Below are positions 7,860-16,208 of a stretch of 64,000 bases of DNA, one piece after another. The notes beneath the pieces were generated by a model. The model saw only the letters and a program-made list of their open reading frames with translations. It did not search any database and had not been told where the DNA came from. Made by a program: the position numbers and the translations under genes. This stretch comes from Pseudomonas koreensis (GTDB lineage Bacteria > Pseudomonadota > Gammaproteobacteria > Pseudomonadales > Pseudomonadaceae). The stretch spans positions 744,001 through 808,000 of the forward strand of contig NZ_JALJWP010000001.1 of NCBI RefSeq assembly GCF_024169245.1, given 5' to 3'. Position 1 is the stretch's first letter; each line of letters begins with the position of its first letter.

Positions 7860-9278
7860 TCAAGGCAGGTGCAACACCACCTCAACCCCGCCCTCGACAT
7901 TGCCAATGCGCATCGCCCCGCCATGCAATTTGACTACCTCTTCAACAAAATTCAGCCCCAGCCCGGTGCTCTTGCGCCCGCTATCCGGGCGCGGCAGCGA
8001 GTAGAAGCGTTCGGTCAAACGCGGCAAGGCGTAATCGGGAATCGCCGTGGTCTGGTTGAACAGGCGAAACTCGATCTGCTCGCCAACCCGCTCGGCACTC
8101 AGGCGCAACAGGCCCTGCATAGGTGTGAAATCCAGTGCGTTTTCCAGCAGATTGCCCAAGGCCTGACGGAGCAGAAACGGCTCGCCAATCAGCAGCAGAT
8201 CCTCGCCGATCGCTTGCTCGACACGCAGTTGTTTGCCCTCGATCCGCGCTGCCTGCGCCTTGAGCAGTTCTGCGACCAACAGCGCCAGCGGCACTGCCAC
8301 GCGCTCTTCCAGCCCTTGGCGTTGTTCGACCTGCGCCAGATTGAGCAGGCGCTCGATCAACTGCTGCATTCGCGCGCTTTCGCTGTCGATGTTGCTGACA
8401 AAGCGCAAACGCTGGACGGGCGGCATCTCACTTTGCAGCAACTCTGCCGCGCCCCGAATCGCCGCCAGCGGACTTTTCAATTCATGGGTCAGAGTGTGCA
8501 CATAGCGCTCGACGTAGGCCTTGCCTTCGAGCTGGGTGCGCATCTGCTCGACCGCCGTCGCCAGTTGTTCCAGTTCGCCGCCGCGATAGTGCGGCACTTC
8601 CACGCGCCGGCCCTCGCTGACCGCTTGGGCATAACCGGTCAAACGGTGCAGCGCACGACTCAGCCACCATGACAGCAAGGCGCCGAACAGCAGGCCGAGG
8701 CCGATCAGTCCGGCGCCGTAAAACAGCAAGCGCCGCTCGGTGCGATCGACATAGGGCTGCAGCGAGCTGTTGGGCTTGGCCACGGTGACCACGCCGATGA
8801 TCTTGCCGTTGTCACGGATCGGCGCGCCAACGTGCATCACCGAAGAGCTCGGATCGTCAGGATCGCTGCGGCTGGAGCGCGCGCCGTACTCGCCGCGCAG
8901 GGTCAGGTAGACATCGTTCCAGCGCGAATAATCCTGGCCGACCGCAACGCCGCTGGAGTCGAGCACGACGATGCCTTTGGCGTCAGTGACGTAGATGCGG
9001 TGGTTGACCTGGTTCTTCGGCAAGCCCCAGATGGTCGCTTGCGGCTGGCGCTCGCCATAGGCACGGAGCAGTTGCGGCCAGCGGTTCTCGCTGAGGGTGC
9101 CGGCCTTGAAATCGTCGCGCAGGATTTCTGCCATCAGGTTGGCGGTATCGACCAGCGTTTCCTCGGTGGACTGGCGCACGCCGGGACGGATTTCCTCCAT
9201 CACCGTGTTGAGCACGAAATAGCCGGTGAGGCCGACAAACAGCACGTACACCAGAAAGATCCGCAGCCCCAACGACAT
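7860..9278 (-). CDS. creC: Two-component sensor histidine kinase CreC
   Basis: A 472-residue membrane kinase. The first membrane helix (about 5-25, LRIFLVYVLFVGLTGYFVL) and second (about 186-208, LLFYGAGLIGLGLLFGALL) enclose a periplasmic sensing domain. A HAMP linker follows, then the phospho-acceptor histidine in HTLTHELKSPLAAIRG (about residue 265), the N-box NLLENALDF, and the G-boxes (STGLGLNFVEEVVKLHGG). It would phosphorylate CreB. Its start overlaps the creB stop, so the two are co-translated. Known CreC proteins respond to carbon metabolism or cell-wall stress depending on species; the signal here is unknown. Confidence 0.93.
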   Translation of the reverse strand: MSLGLRIFLVYVLFVGLTGYFVLNTVMEEIRPGVRQSTEETLVDTANLMAEILRDDFKAGTLSENRWPQLLRAYGERQPQATIWGLPKNQVNHRIYVTDAKGIVVLDSSGVAVGQDYSRWNDVYLTLRGEYGARSSRSDPDDPSSSVMHVGAPIRDNGKIIGVVTVAKPNSSLQPYVDRTERRLLFYGAGLIGLGLLFGALLSWWLSRALHRLTGYAQAVSEGRRVEVPHYRGGELEQLATAVEQMRTQLEGKAYVERYVHTLTHELKSPLAAIRGAAELLQSEMPPVQRLRFVSNIDSESARMQQLIERLLNLAQVEQRQGLEERVAVPLALLVAELLKAQAARIEGKQLRVEQAIGEDLLLIGEPFLLRQALGNLLENALDFTPMQGLLRLSAERVGEQIEFRLFNQTTAIPDYALPRLTERFYSLPRPDSGRKSTGLGLNFVEEVVKLHGGAMRIGNVEGGVEVVLHLP

Positions 9279-9958
9279 CAGCTGTGCCCCGGGCTGTAGC
9301 TGTAACCGAGGCCGCGATGGGTCTGGATCGGCTCGGCCTCGGCACGTACCAGACGCAACTTGGCGCGAACGCTTTTGATGTGGCTGTCGATGCTGCGCTC
9401 GTAACCGGCATCAGCGGCAACGCCCAGTGCATCGAGCAATTGCTCGCGGCTGAACACGCGTTCGGGTTGTTCGAGCAGGCATTGCAGCAGACGGAATTCA
9501 TGGCGGGTCAGGCTCAGCGGTTGGCCGCGATAGCTGATCTGCACGCGTTCGGGGTCGATGCGAAACAGCGTTGAGCCTGTTTCCGGGCTTGGACGCGGCG
9601 CCATGCGTTTGAGGATGGCTTTGACCCGTGCCGCCACTTCTCGCGGGCTGAACGGCTTGACGACGTAATCGTCGGCGCCGATCTCGAGGCCGACCACGCG
9701 GTCGATCTCGGCATCGCGGGCACTGAGAAACAGCACCGGCACTTCAGTGAAGCGCCGCAGCTGCTTGCAGGTTTCGAAGCCGCTGATGTCCGGCAGGCCG
9801 ATATCGAGGATGATCAGGTCGGCCGGGGTTTGCCGCTGATGCTCCAGCGCCGCCACGCCGAGGCTCAGCCACGTGGTGGTGAAGCCCTCGCCCTGCAAGG
9901 CAAAAATCAGCGTGTCGGCAATCGCCGCTTCGTCTTCGACAATCAGGATGTGCGGCAT
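9278..9958 (-). CDS. creB: Response regulator CreB (OmpR family)
   Basis: A 226-residue DNA-binding regulator. The receiver domain covers about 1-115, with acidic pocket VEDE, phospho-acceptor aspartate in LILDIGLPD (D52) and conserved lysine in VVKPFS (K101). A winged-helix OmpR-type DNA-binding domain covers about 130-222 (LSLTRHEFRLLQCLLEQP, then RGLGYSY). It pairs with the overlapping creC gene and should activate creD. The adjacent upstream gene codes for a retropepsin-like protein in the same orientation, as beside creB in P. aeruginosa. Confidence 0.94.
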   Translation of the reverse strand: MPHILIVEDEAAIADTLIFALQGEGFTTTWLSLGVAALEHQRQTPADLIILDIGLPDISGFETCKQLRRFTEVPVLFLSARDAEIDRVVGLEIGADDYVVKPFSPREVAARVKAILKRMAPRPSPETGSTLFRIDPERVQISYRGQPLSLTRHEFRLLQCLLEQPERVFSREQLLDALGVAADAGYERSIDSHIKSVRAKLRLVRAEAEPIQTHRGLGYSYSPGHS

Positions 9959-10027
9959 GGCGTCCGAGCCCGTGGCAGGTAATGCGCGAACGGTGCCCCA
10001 AGCCCGGGGTTACGTCAATCAGACCAC

Positions 10028-10534
10028 TTAGCAGTCAGGCTTGTCGGCGGTATAGCGCCGCGCCGGATTGACCGCCGCGCCGAACTCGCGCAAGGCCTTG
10101 GCGCCGATCAGCAGCGGGTAGTTGAAGTGGCTGCGGTCGGTCAGGTTGACCTCGACGGTACGCTTGACGTTGCCCAGGCACAGTTCCAGATCGACCACCG
10201 GGCGCTTGGCGACATCGCTGCTGTCGCGCTCTTCATCGTCCTCGTCGGAACGGCTTTTGATCTTGCTGATGCGCGCGACCTTGTGCTCAAAGACTTTGTT
10301 GCTGGCGTCCTTGGTGGCGAGGCGGAAACGCACCCAGTCTTCGCCATCGCGGGTGAAGGTCTCGATGTCCTTGGCCGACAGCGAGGCGGTCAGCGCGCCA
10401 GTGTCCATCTTGGCCTTGAGCACTTCGCCACCGATTTCCGGCAGCGCGATGTATTCGTAGCGACCGTACAGCGTCGGCTCGGCGGCCATGACCGGCAGCG
10501 CGACGAGGGCAAACAGAGCAAGGAGGGATTTCAC
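10028..10534 (-). CDS. Retropepsin-like aspartic peptidase (RimB/Zn_protease family), secreted
   Basis: A 168-residue protein with a signal peptide (about 1-17, MKSLLALFALVALPVMA). The aspartic peptidase motif is in KMDTGALTASL, with D44 as the single active-site aspartate expected of a retropepsin-type monomer that dimerises, and the C-terminal part contains the hydrophobic motif PLLIGAKAL. Databases call this family ATP-dependent zinc protease although the fold is retropepsin-like. Exported versions are thought to act on envelope substrates, and the position next to creBC agrees with an envelope role, but no substrate can be named. Confidence 0.85.
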   Translation of the reverse strand: MKSLLALFALVALPVMAAEPTLYGRYEYIALPEIGGEVLKAKMDTGALTASLSAKDIETFTRDGEDWVRFRLATKDASNKVFEHKVARISKIKSRSDEDDEERDSSDVAKRPVVDLELCLGNVKRTVEVNLTDRSHFNYPLLIGAKALREFGAAVNPARRYTADKPDC

Positions 10535-10587
10535 GTAAGGGGCTTCCTTGGGAGGTTGGGCAACGGCAGTTTAGACCGTCGCGCGGT

Positions 10588-10693
10588 TGATCGTTCCCAC
10601 GCTCTGCGTGGGAATGCATCCAGTGACGCTCTGCGTCACAGGGGACGCGGAGCGTCCCGGACGGCGTTACCACGCAGAGCGTGGGAACGATCA
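10588..10693. repeat. Intergenic palindromic element, family R1
   Basis: Same element as at 1253, between divergent genes (the peptidase and the acyltransferase). Ends GATCGTTCCCACGCTCTGCG / complement. Confidence 0.9.
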
Positions 10694-10792
10694 GGTTAAC
10701 GGGACTGAAGTGAAACATTCGTCAGCGCCGATTTGGCCTGTCGCGCGAAGCTGCTTATCATGGCCCGCCCCTGCCACTTCATAGAGTTGCTT

Positions 10793-11680
10793 ATGCGCCG
10801 CCTGCTCACCGGCTGTTTCGTCACCCTGCTGTTGTTGCTCAATACCCTGATCCTGATCGGGCCGTTGATGGTGTTTGCCCTGCTCAAACTGGTCGCACCC
10901 GGGCGCTGGCGTGATTACGCATCGTGGGCGGTGATGTGGATCGCCGAGACCTGGGCCGAGATCGACAAGCTGATCTTCCGGCTGTGCATTCCGACGCAGT
11001 GGGACATTCGCGGCGGCGACGATCTGCGCCGCGACACGTCGTATCTGGTGGTCAGCAACCATCAATCGTGGGTGGATATTCCGGCACTGATCCAGACCCT
11101 CAACCGACGCACGCCGTTCTTCAAGTTCTTCCTCAAGAAAGAGCTGATCTGGGTGCCGTTTCTCGGTCTGGCGTGGTGGGCGCTGGATTACCCGTTCATG
11201 AAGCGCTACACCAAAGCCTTTCTGGCGAAGAATCCGGAACTGGCGGGCAAGGATCTGGAAATCACCAAAGCGGCGTGCGAGCTGTTCAAGCGCCAACCGG
11301 TGACGGTGGTGAATTATCTGGAAGGCACCCGCTACACCTTCGCGAAAAGCACACAGCAGGATTCACCGTTCAGCCATCTGCTCAAACCCAAGGCCGGCGG
11401 TGTGGCGTTCGTGCTGGCGGCGATGGGCGAACAGCTCGACGCGATGCTCGATGTGACGGTGGTCTATCCGCAGGAAAAGATTCCGGGCTTCTGGGACCTG
11501 ATCAGCGGCAACGTGCCGCGGGTGATCATCAACATCAAGACCCGCGAGCTCGACCCGGCGCTGTGGCAGGGCGATTACGAGAAGGATCCGGCGTTCCGCC
11601 AGCGCGTCCAGAACTGGGTCAACCAGCTCTGGACCGAGAAGGATCAGCGCATCGTCGCGTTGCGCAACGAGCGCCGCTGA
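10793..11680 (+). CDS. Membrane acyltransferase (1-acyl-glycerol-3-phosphate acyltransferase family, YihG-like)
   Basis: A 295-residue inner-membrane enzyme that transfers acyl chains to lysophosphatidic acid or a related lipid. A membrane helix lies at about 8-32. The HX4D catalytic motif is visible in NHQSWVD (H90, D95). The substrate-binding motif EGTR lies in NYLEGTRYT, and a later VYP segment marks the family's final block. I chose the ATG at 10793 because it puts the membrane helix right at the N-terminus, as in homologues; in-frame ATGs at 10733 and 10760 would add only charged residues. Single-gene unit, downstream gene convergent. Confidence 0.87.
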   Translation: MRRLLTGCFVTLLLLLNTLILIGPLMVFALLKLVAPGRWRDYASWAVMWIAETWAEIDKLIFRLCIPTQWDIRGGDDLRRDTSYLVVSNHQSWVDIPALIQTLNRRTPFFKFFLKKELIWVPFLGLAWWALDYPFMKRYTKAFLAKNPELAGKDLEITKAACELFKRQPVTVVNYLEGTRYTFAKSTQQDSPFSHLLKPKAGGVAFVLAAMGEQLDAMLDVTVVYPQEKIPGFWDLISGNVPRVIINIKTRELDPALWQGDYEKDPAFRQRVQNWVNQLWTEKDQRIVALRNERR

Positions 11681-11681
11681 A

Positions 11682-12239
11682 TCAACTGCCGGTGCCAGTG
11701 CCCCAGATGCTGCCCAGGCTGCTCAACAGCGAACCGCCGACGCCTTGCTGACCGAGGTATTGCAGCAACACCGGGGCAAACTGGCCGATCATGCCGCTGT
11801 CCATGCCCAGCGCGCTGAACGCATTGTTCAGGTCGTTGCTGTCCTTGACGTTGCCCAACGCATTCTCAAGGCCAGCTGACTTGCCGGAGGAACCTAGCAA
11901 CGCCCCCAGCGCCGCGAGATTGCCGCTGCCACCGGACAACTTGTCGATGCCCGGCACTTCCTTGGCCAGTTGCGAGTAATCGGTGCTGCTCAGCTGATTC
12001 TTCGCCAGCCCGAGCATCGCGCTGGTGCCGCCCACGGCCTGCTCCGGCGTGACATCCAGCGCACTCAGCGCACTGAGCAAACCAGCGGTCTCCGAAGTCG
12101 GCGCCGCAGCGGCCGCCTTGTCGCCGCCCTGCATCCCCGAAACCGCACCAGCGACGTCATTCAGACTGAAACCGGCAAACACCGGCCCGGCGGCCAGGGT
12201 CAGGAGCGATGCCAAGGCAAAACCGCGTGAAATCTTCAT
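11682..12239 (-). CDS. DUF2780 (VcgC/VcgE) secreted protein
   Basis: A 185-residue exported protein with a signal peptide (about 1-22, RGFALASLLTLAAGPVFA). The body has the DUF2780 pattern: repeated small and leucine residues with segments such as TPEQAVGGTSAMLGLAKNQL and NDLNNAFSALGMDSGMIGQF, ending in VLLQYLGQQGVG. The family is widespread in Pseudomonas and Vibrio and has no known function. Its stop lies one base from the acyltransferase stop, so the two genes are tightly convergent without an obvious terminator between them. Confidence 0.8.
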   Translation of the reverse strand: MKISRGFALASLLTLAAGPVFAGFSLNDVAGAVSGMQGGDKAAAAAPTSETAGLLSALSALDVTPEQAVGGTSAMLGLAKNQLSSTDYSQLAKEVPGIDKLSGGSGNLAALGALLGSSGKSAGLENALGNVKDSNDLNNAFSALGMDSGMIGQFAPVLLQYLGQQGVGGSLLSSLGSIWGTGTGS

Positions 12240-12366
12240 TCAGACATCCTCTTGGGAAAAGCTGCCACCGGACAACGGCGACGAAACTGCGGGTTTGACC
12301 GGGGATCGGGCGGCATGTTCCAACCATTCCAATTCGATATTTTCACTATTCCAAATCGATCCTAAA

Positions 12367-12386
12367 AACTGTCAAACCTGACAGTT
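12367..12386. promoter_or_regulatory. Perfect inverted repeat, candidate operator
   Basis: AACTGTCA-AACC-TGACAGTT, a perfect 8-bp inverted repeat with a 4-base spacer in the AT-rich gap between DUF2780 and the small gene at 12462. It lacks a T-run, so a protein-binding site is more likely than a terminator. No cognate regulator can be named. Confidence 0.45.
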
Positions 12387-12461
12387 ACCACCTCAATTCA
12401 AGTCAATTACATTGGCTTCGAGACAAGTTTGCCGCGGATCAATTTCGAGGGAGGTACTGCG

Positions 12462-12716
12462 ATGGAAAAGCGAATGTCAGACCGCGACGACTCGATCATC
12501 CCGCCGGTGAACGGACCGCTGAAGGACGCCGCAAAGGATGTGATTGCCCAACCCTCATCAATCATCTTTTGCGTTGATCCTGACGACCCAATCATTGGAA
12601 AAATCAGGGCTGGAAGAAGGGTCAGTTATGAAGTGATAAAAAGCGATACAGGGCAGCAATACGCAATCAACGTTCGACTGGTTCGCGGCAAAAAAACAGG
12701 TAAATCCTTGTCGTGA
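12462..12716 (+). CDS. Small protein resembling the C-terminal half of a cold-shock domain
   Basis: An 84-residue protein with an excellent ribosome site (GAGGGAGG seven bases before ATG). The N-terminal half is polar and proline-containing. The C-terminal half (about 52-78, GRRVSYEVIKSDTGQQYAIN and VRLV) follows the last two strands of a cold-shock domain, whose usual form is GxxVSFxVxxGxKGxQAxNV. The RNA-binding strands of the first half (KWFN, GFGFI) are absent. It ends 36 bases before a genuine CspA-family gene on the same strand, so the two are probably co-transcribed. Function unknown; a degenerate paralogue or a partner of the Csp protein is my inference. Confidence 0.72.
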   Translation: MEKRMSDRDDSIIPPVNGPLKDAAKDVIAQPSSIIFCVDPDDPIIGKIRAGRRVSYEVIKSDTGQQYAINVRLVRGKKTGKSLS

Positions 12717-12752
12717 TCCCTTGGTTTTGAAAAGCAAACAGGAAGCATGGAC

Positions 12753-12965
12753 ATGTCAAACAGACAGAACGGTACTGTAAAGTGGTTTAACGACGAAAAA
12801 GGCTTTGGCTTCATTACCCCTGAGGGTGGGGGTGATGATCTATTCGTCCATTTCAAGGCTATTGAATCCGATGGATTTAAATCCTTGAAAGAGGGCCAGA
12901 AAGTTTCTTTCGTTGCTGAACCCGGACAAAAAGGAATGCAAGCAGCTCAAGTTCGCGCTGAATGA
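12753..12965 (+). CDS. Cold-shock protein, CspA family
   Basis: A 70-residue single cold-shock-domain protein that binds single-stranded RNA or DNA. Both RNP motifs are present: [12 protein letters not shown] (RNP1) and DLFVHF (RNP2). The C-terminal strands [21 protein letters not shown] complete the barrel. An upstream in-frame ATG at 12747 lies only three bases from the AGGAAG ribosome site, so the second ATG at 12753 is preferred. A strong terminator follows directly. Confidence 0.93.
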   Translation: MSNRQNGTVKWFNDEKGFGFITPEGGGDDLFVHFKAIESDGFKSLKEGQKVSFVAEPGQKGMQAAQVRAE

Positions 12966-12974
12966 ACCATAACA

Positions 12975-13001
12975 AAACGGCGACCCTGAGGTCGCCGTTT
13001 T
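12975..13001 (+). terminator. Rho-independent terminator after the cold-shock gene
   Basis: Perfect 11-bp stem AAACGGCGACC / GGTCGCCGTTT with a CTGA loop and T-run. It lies 10 bases after the csp stop and, because the stem starts with A's, could work in both directions for the convergent fdhA. Confidence 0.9.
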
Positions 13002-13017
13002 ACGTTTCGGAAAAACC

Positions 13018-14217
13018 CTACGCCGCACTAAACAACTTATGCGGATCAATCACAAACTTCTTCGGCACGCCGGCATCGAACTCGCCATAACCTTCCGGCG
13101 CCTGATCAAGGCTGATGACCTGCACGCCAACCACTTCGGCGATGTTGATGCGGTCCCACATGATCGCCTGCATCAGCTGGCGGTTGTACTTCATCACTGG
13201 AGTCTGGCCGGTGTGGAAGCTATGGGACTTGGCCCAGCCCAGACCGAAACGAATGCTCAGGCTGCCCATTTTCGCGGCGGCATCCACAGCCCCCGGATCT
13301 TCGGTGACGTACAGGCCCGGGATACCGATCTTGCCGGCCACCCGCACCACGCCCATCAGTGAGTTGAGTACGGTGGCCGGGGCTTCGGCCTTGACGCCGT
13401 CGTGGCCGTGGCCGCGTGCTTCGAAGCCGACGCAGTCCACCGCGCAGTCCACTTCCGGCTCGCCCAGCAATGCGGCGATCTGTTCGTGCAGCGGGGTGTC
13501 CTTGGACAGGTCGACGACTTCGAAGCCCTGGGCCTTGGCGTGGGCCAGGCGGATGGTGTTGACGTCGCCGACAATCACCACCGCAGCACCGAGCAAACGT
13601 GCGGAAGCGGCAGCGGCCAGACCGACCGGACCGGCGCCGGCGATGTAAACGCTGCTACCCGGGCCAACGCCCGCAGTGACGGCGCCGTGGTAGCCGGTCG
13701 GGAGGATGTCGGAGAGGCAGGTCAGGTCACGGATTTTCTCCATGGCCTTGTCGCGGTCCGGAAGTTTCAGCAGGTTGAAGTCGGCGTACGGCACCAGCAC
13801 GTATTCAGCCTGGCCGCCGGTCCAGTCGCCCATGTCGACGTAACCGTAAGCGCCACCGGCACGGGCCGGGTTGACGGTCAGGCAGACGCCGGTGTGTTGC
13901 TCCTTGCAGGAACGGCAGCGCCCGCAAGCCACGTTGAAGGGAACGGAGACCAGATCGCCGATCTTCAGGTTTTCGACGTCAGAGCCCTTTTCGATCACCT
14001 CGCCGGTGATTTCGTGACCCAGCACCAGACCGGTCTGCGCCGTGGTCCGGCCGCGCACCATGTGCTGGTCGGAGCCGCAGATGTTGGTGGAAACCACTTT
14101 GAGAATGACCCCGTGCTCGATCTTGCGACCGCGCGGGTCCTGCATTTTCGGGTAGTCGATTTTCTGTACTTCGACCTTGCCAGCGCCGAGATACACCACA
14201 CCACGATTGCCAGACAT
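13018..14217 (-). CDS. fdhA: Glutathione-independent formaldehyde dehydrogenase
   Basis: A 399-residue zinc-dependent, NAD-linked alcohol dehydrogenase-family enzyme that oxidises formaldehyde to formate without glutathione. Catalytic zinc ligands are C47 (NICGSDQHM) and H68 with E69 (VLGHEITGEV). Structural zinc cysteines are C98, C101, C104 and C112 (ACGRCRSCKEQHTGVC). A Rossmann segment (VYIAGAGPVGLAAAASARL) binds NAD. Length equals the P. putida enzyme. It is the last gene of the glyA-sox operon and would detoxify formaldehyde released by sarcosine and dimethylglycine demethylation when tetrahydrofolate is limiting. It is separated from purU by an R3 repeat. Confidence 0.95.
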   Translation of the reverse strand: MSGNRGVVYLGAGKVEVQKIDYPKMQDPRGRKIEHGVILKVVSTNICGSDQHMVRGRTTAQTGLVLGHEITGEVIEKGSDVENLKIGDLVSVPFNVACGRCRSCKEQHTGVCLTVNPARAGGAYGYVDMGDWTGGQAEYVLVPYADFNLLKLPDRDKAMEKIRDLTCLSDILPTGYHGAVTAGVGPGSSVYIAGAGPVGLAAAASARLLGAAVVIVGDVNTIRLAHAKAQGFEVVDLSKDTPLHEQIAALLGEPEVDCAVDCVGFEARGHGHDGVKAEAPATVLNSLMGVVRVAGKIGIPGLYVTEDPGAVDAAAKMGSLSIRFGLGWAKSHSFHTGQTPVMKYNRQLMQAIMWDRINIAEVVGVQVISLDQAPEGYGEFDAGVPKKFVIDPHKLFSAA

Positions 14218-14287
14218 GCTTTCACCTCGCTGTTGTTTTTATGGAACTGCGTTGCCCCGGTTGGGCAGCGCGTTGAGTGCTCGGTAA

Positions 14288-14366
14288 ATCAAAAGATCGC
14301 AGCCTTCGGCAGCTCCTACATGGATCGCACGCCCCTGTAGGAGCTGCCGAAGGCTGCGATCTTTTA
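14288..14366. repeat. Inverted repeat pair, family R3
   Basis: Inverted GATCGCAGCCTTCGGCAGCT units with A/T-rich ends, located between purU and fdhA inside the operon. It could act as a partial terminator or RNA-stability element. Confidence 0.88.
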
Positions 14367-14371
14367 GCGTT

Positions 14372-15229
14372 CTAGAGAACGACTGTTCTATTGGCGTTGA
14401 GAAACACTCTTCGCTCAATGTGATACCCAACCGCCCGCGCCAGCGTCAGGCCTTCGATATCGCGCCCCTTGGCGATCAGATCCTCGGGGTAATGACTGTG
14501 ATCCACCGCTTCGACGCCCTGGGCGATGATCGGCCCCTCGTCGAGGTCGTTGTTGATGTAGTGCGCCGTCGCGCCAACCAGTTTCACGCCCTTGTTGTAG
14601 GCCTGGTGATACGGCTTGGCGCCCTTGAAGCCCGGCAGCAGCGAGTGATGAATGTTGATCGCTTTGCCATCGAGCTTGCGGCACAGCTCCGGCGACAGCA
14701 CCTGCATGTAGCGGGCGAGGATCACCAGTTCGGCACCGGCCTCTTCGATCACCTGCCAGACCTGACGCTCCTGCGCCGGCTTGTCATTGGGGTCGAGAGG
14801 GAAATGGTAGTAGGGAATCTGGTGCCAGTCGGCCAACGGCTTGAGATCCGGATGGTTGGACACCACCGCCGCGACATCCATCGACAACTGGCCGATGCGC
14901 TGGCGGTAGAGCAAGTCGTTGAGGCAGTGATCGGCTTTGGAGACCATGATCACGACTTTCGGTCGGTAGTTCGGCGCGGTCAGCTCGAAGAGCATGCCGA
15001 ACGCCTCTCCGCGCTCGGCCAGGCCGGCGCGGAAGGATTGCTCGTCAAAACCGTCCGGCTGGCGGAATTCCACGCGAATGAAGAAGCGCCCGGAGAGGCG
15101 ATCATCGAACGAGTGATGCTCGGTGACGTAGCACCCCTGCTCGAACAGAAAACGCGTCACCGCGTCCACCGTGCCGAGGACGCTGGGGCAGTCGGCGGTC
15201 AGAATCCATGTGTCTGGGGCGCGGCTCAT
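14372..15229 (-). CDS. purU: Formyltetrahydrofolate deformylase
   Basis: A 285-residue enzyme that hydrolyses 10-formyl-tetrahydrofolate to formate and tetrahydrofolate. Residues about 6-85 form an ACT regulatory domain (WILTADCPSVLGTVDAVTRFL). The formyltransferase catalytic domain follows (VIMVSKADHCLNDLLY, then INIHHSLLPGFKGAKPYHQA and a conserved aspartate region NNDLDEGPIIAQG). In this operon it would regenerate free tetrahydrofolate after sarcosine oxidase has charged it with one-carbon units. In P. aeruginosa the corresponding second copy (purU2) sits at the same place. Confidence 0.94.
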   Translation of the reverse strand: MSRAPDTWILTADCPSVLGTVDAVTRFLFEQGCYVTEHHSFDDRLSGRFFIRVEFRQPDGFDEQSFRAGLAERGEAFGMLFELTAPNYRPKVVIMVSKADHCLNDLLYRQRIGQLSMDVAAVVSNHPDLKPLADWHQIPYYHFPLDPNDKPAQERQVWQVIEEAGAELVILARYMQVLSPELCRKLDGKAINIHHSLLPGFKGAKPYHQAYNKGVKLVGATAHYINNDLDEGPIIAQGVEAVDHSHYPEDLIAKGRDIEGLTLARAVGYHIERRVFLNANRTVVL

Positions 15230-15271
15230 GGTGCGGTGACTCCTGTTCTTTGTGCGGGGTGTCAGGGTTTT

Positions 15272-15307
15272 CCCCTCACCCTAGCCCTCTCCCAGAGGGA
15301 GAGGGGA
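15272..15307. repeat. GC-rich inverted element, family R4
   Basis: CCCCTCACCCTAGCCCTCTC followed by CCAGAGGGAGAGGGGA. It pairs with the inverted copy at 15396-15434, so the whole soxG-purU gap can fold on itself. Further copies lie at 44899 and 49957. Confidence 0.85.
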
Positions 15308-15395
15308 CTGACCGTGGTGCTCTTTCGAGCTACGCCGACCTGAAATATCGCGGGTGAATATAGATCACAAAAACACCCGAGATCGGCTCCCTTTC

Positions 15396-15434
15396 CTCCT
15401 CTCCCCCCTGGGGGAGAGGGCTGGGGTGAGGGGG
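15396..15434. repeat. GC-rich inverted element, family R4 (inverted copy)
   Basis: CTCCTCTCCCCCCTGGGGGA, then GAGGGCTGGGGTGAGGGG. It is in opposite orientation to the unit at 15272, within the soxG-purU gap. Confidence 0.85.
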
Positions 15435-15446
15435 TAGCTCTTGATC

Positions 15447-16079
15447 TTAGGCCTGAACGCTGAGGCCGTACTCGGCCGAAGCATCCTGCAACCACAACCA
15501 CCAGTAATCCGAGAAGCTGCGACGGATCAGCAGTTCCCAGGTGTCTTCGGCGGTATGGCGAATCATCAGCTGCGACTTGGCGAACACCGTGCCCACCGCT
15601 TTACCGACCGGGAAGTTGTTCGGGTGCACGTCGTAGCTGGTGGATTTCATCAGCACCTGTCGCACGTTCGGCCCGCTCAGTTCGAGGATCTGCTGGCCGC
15701 CGCTGACGTTGACGATAGCAATGTGCAGATCGCCCAGCGCTTCGCGCAGTTTCTGCTCCGCAGCGAATTCTTCCCCGCTCGGGACGATCAGCAGCCACTC
15801 GTCCGGGCCCATCCATTGCAGGCTGGTTTCGCCTTTGACGATCACGCTCAGAGCGCCGGGCAATTCAATGCCCAGCGCCTTGTGCACACCGGCAGCGAAC
15901 GCTGCATCGTGACCATCGCCACGAATGGTCAGGTGGCCGAGGAGTTTCTTTTCCCGCACGATCACCCCGGCGTTCTTGCGGCCCTTGCCGACCAGGCTGG
16001 CGAGGTCGGCATGGTGCAGCGACGACTCGGCACGGGCACCGGTGGTCGGGCGTTGTTGGTACACGTTGGCTGTGGTCAT
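15447..16079 (-). CDS. soxG: Sarcosine oxidase, gamma subunit
   Basis: A 210-residue subunit of heterotetrameric sarcosine oxidase, with a fold like a truncated T-protein (aminomethyltransferase), e.g. QWMGPDEWLLIVPSGEE and ELSGPNVRQVLMKSTSYDVH. It stabilises the alpha-subunit tetrahydrofolate site. I use the ATG at 16079 (MTTANVYQQRPT) with AAGGTG upstream; a longer frame would run into the R1 repeat. Unlike the tight spacing of soxB-soxD-soxA, it is separated from soxA by 129 bases holding the R1 element. Confidence 0.93.
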   Translation of the reverse strand: MTTANVYQQRPTTGARAESSLHHADLASLVGKGRKNAGVIVREKKLLGHLTIRGDGHDAAFAAGVHKALGIELPGALSVIVKGETSLQWMGPDEWLLIVPSGEEFAAEQKLREALGDLHIAIVNVSGGQQILELSGPNVRQVLMKSTSYDVHPNNFPVGKAVGTVFAKSQLMIRHTAEDTWELLIRRSFSDYWWLWLQDASAEYGLSVQA

Positions 16080-16096
16080 AAAGCACCTTCTTGTAT

Positions 16097-16205
16097 TGAT
16101 CGTTCCCACGCTCTGCGTGGGAATGCCGCCATGGACGCTCTGCGTCCGCTCTTGGGACGCGGAGCGTCCCGGGATGCATTCCCACGCGGAGCGTGGGAAC
16201 GATCA
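16097..16205. repeat. Intergenic palindromic element, family R1 (inside sox operon)
   Basis: Full R1 element between soxA and soxG; its end is only three bases from the soxA stop. A stable hairpin at this spot could lower expression of soxG-purU-fdhA relative to soxBDA or protect the upstream transcript from 3' decay. Confidence 0.9.
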
Positions 16206-16208
16206 GTG

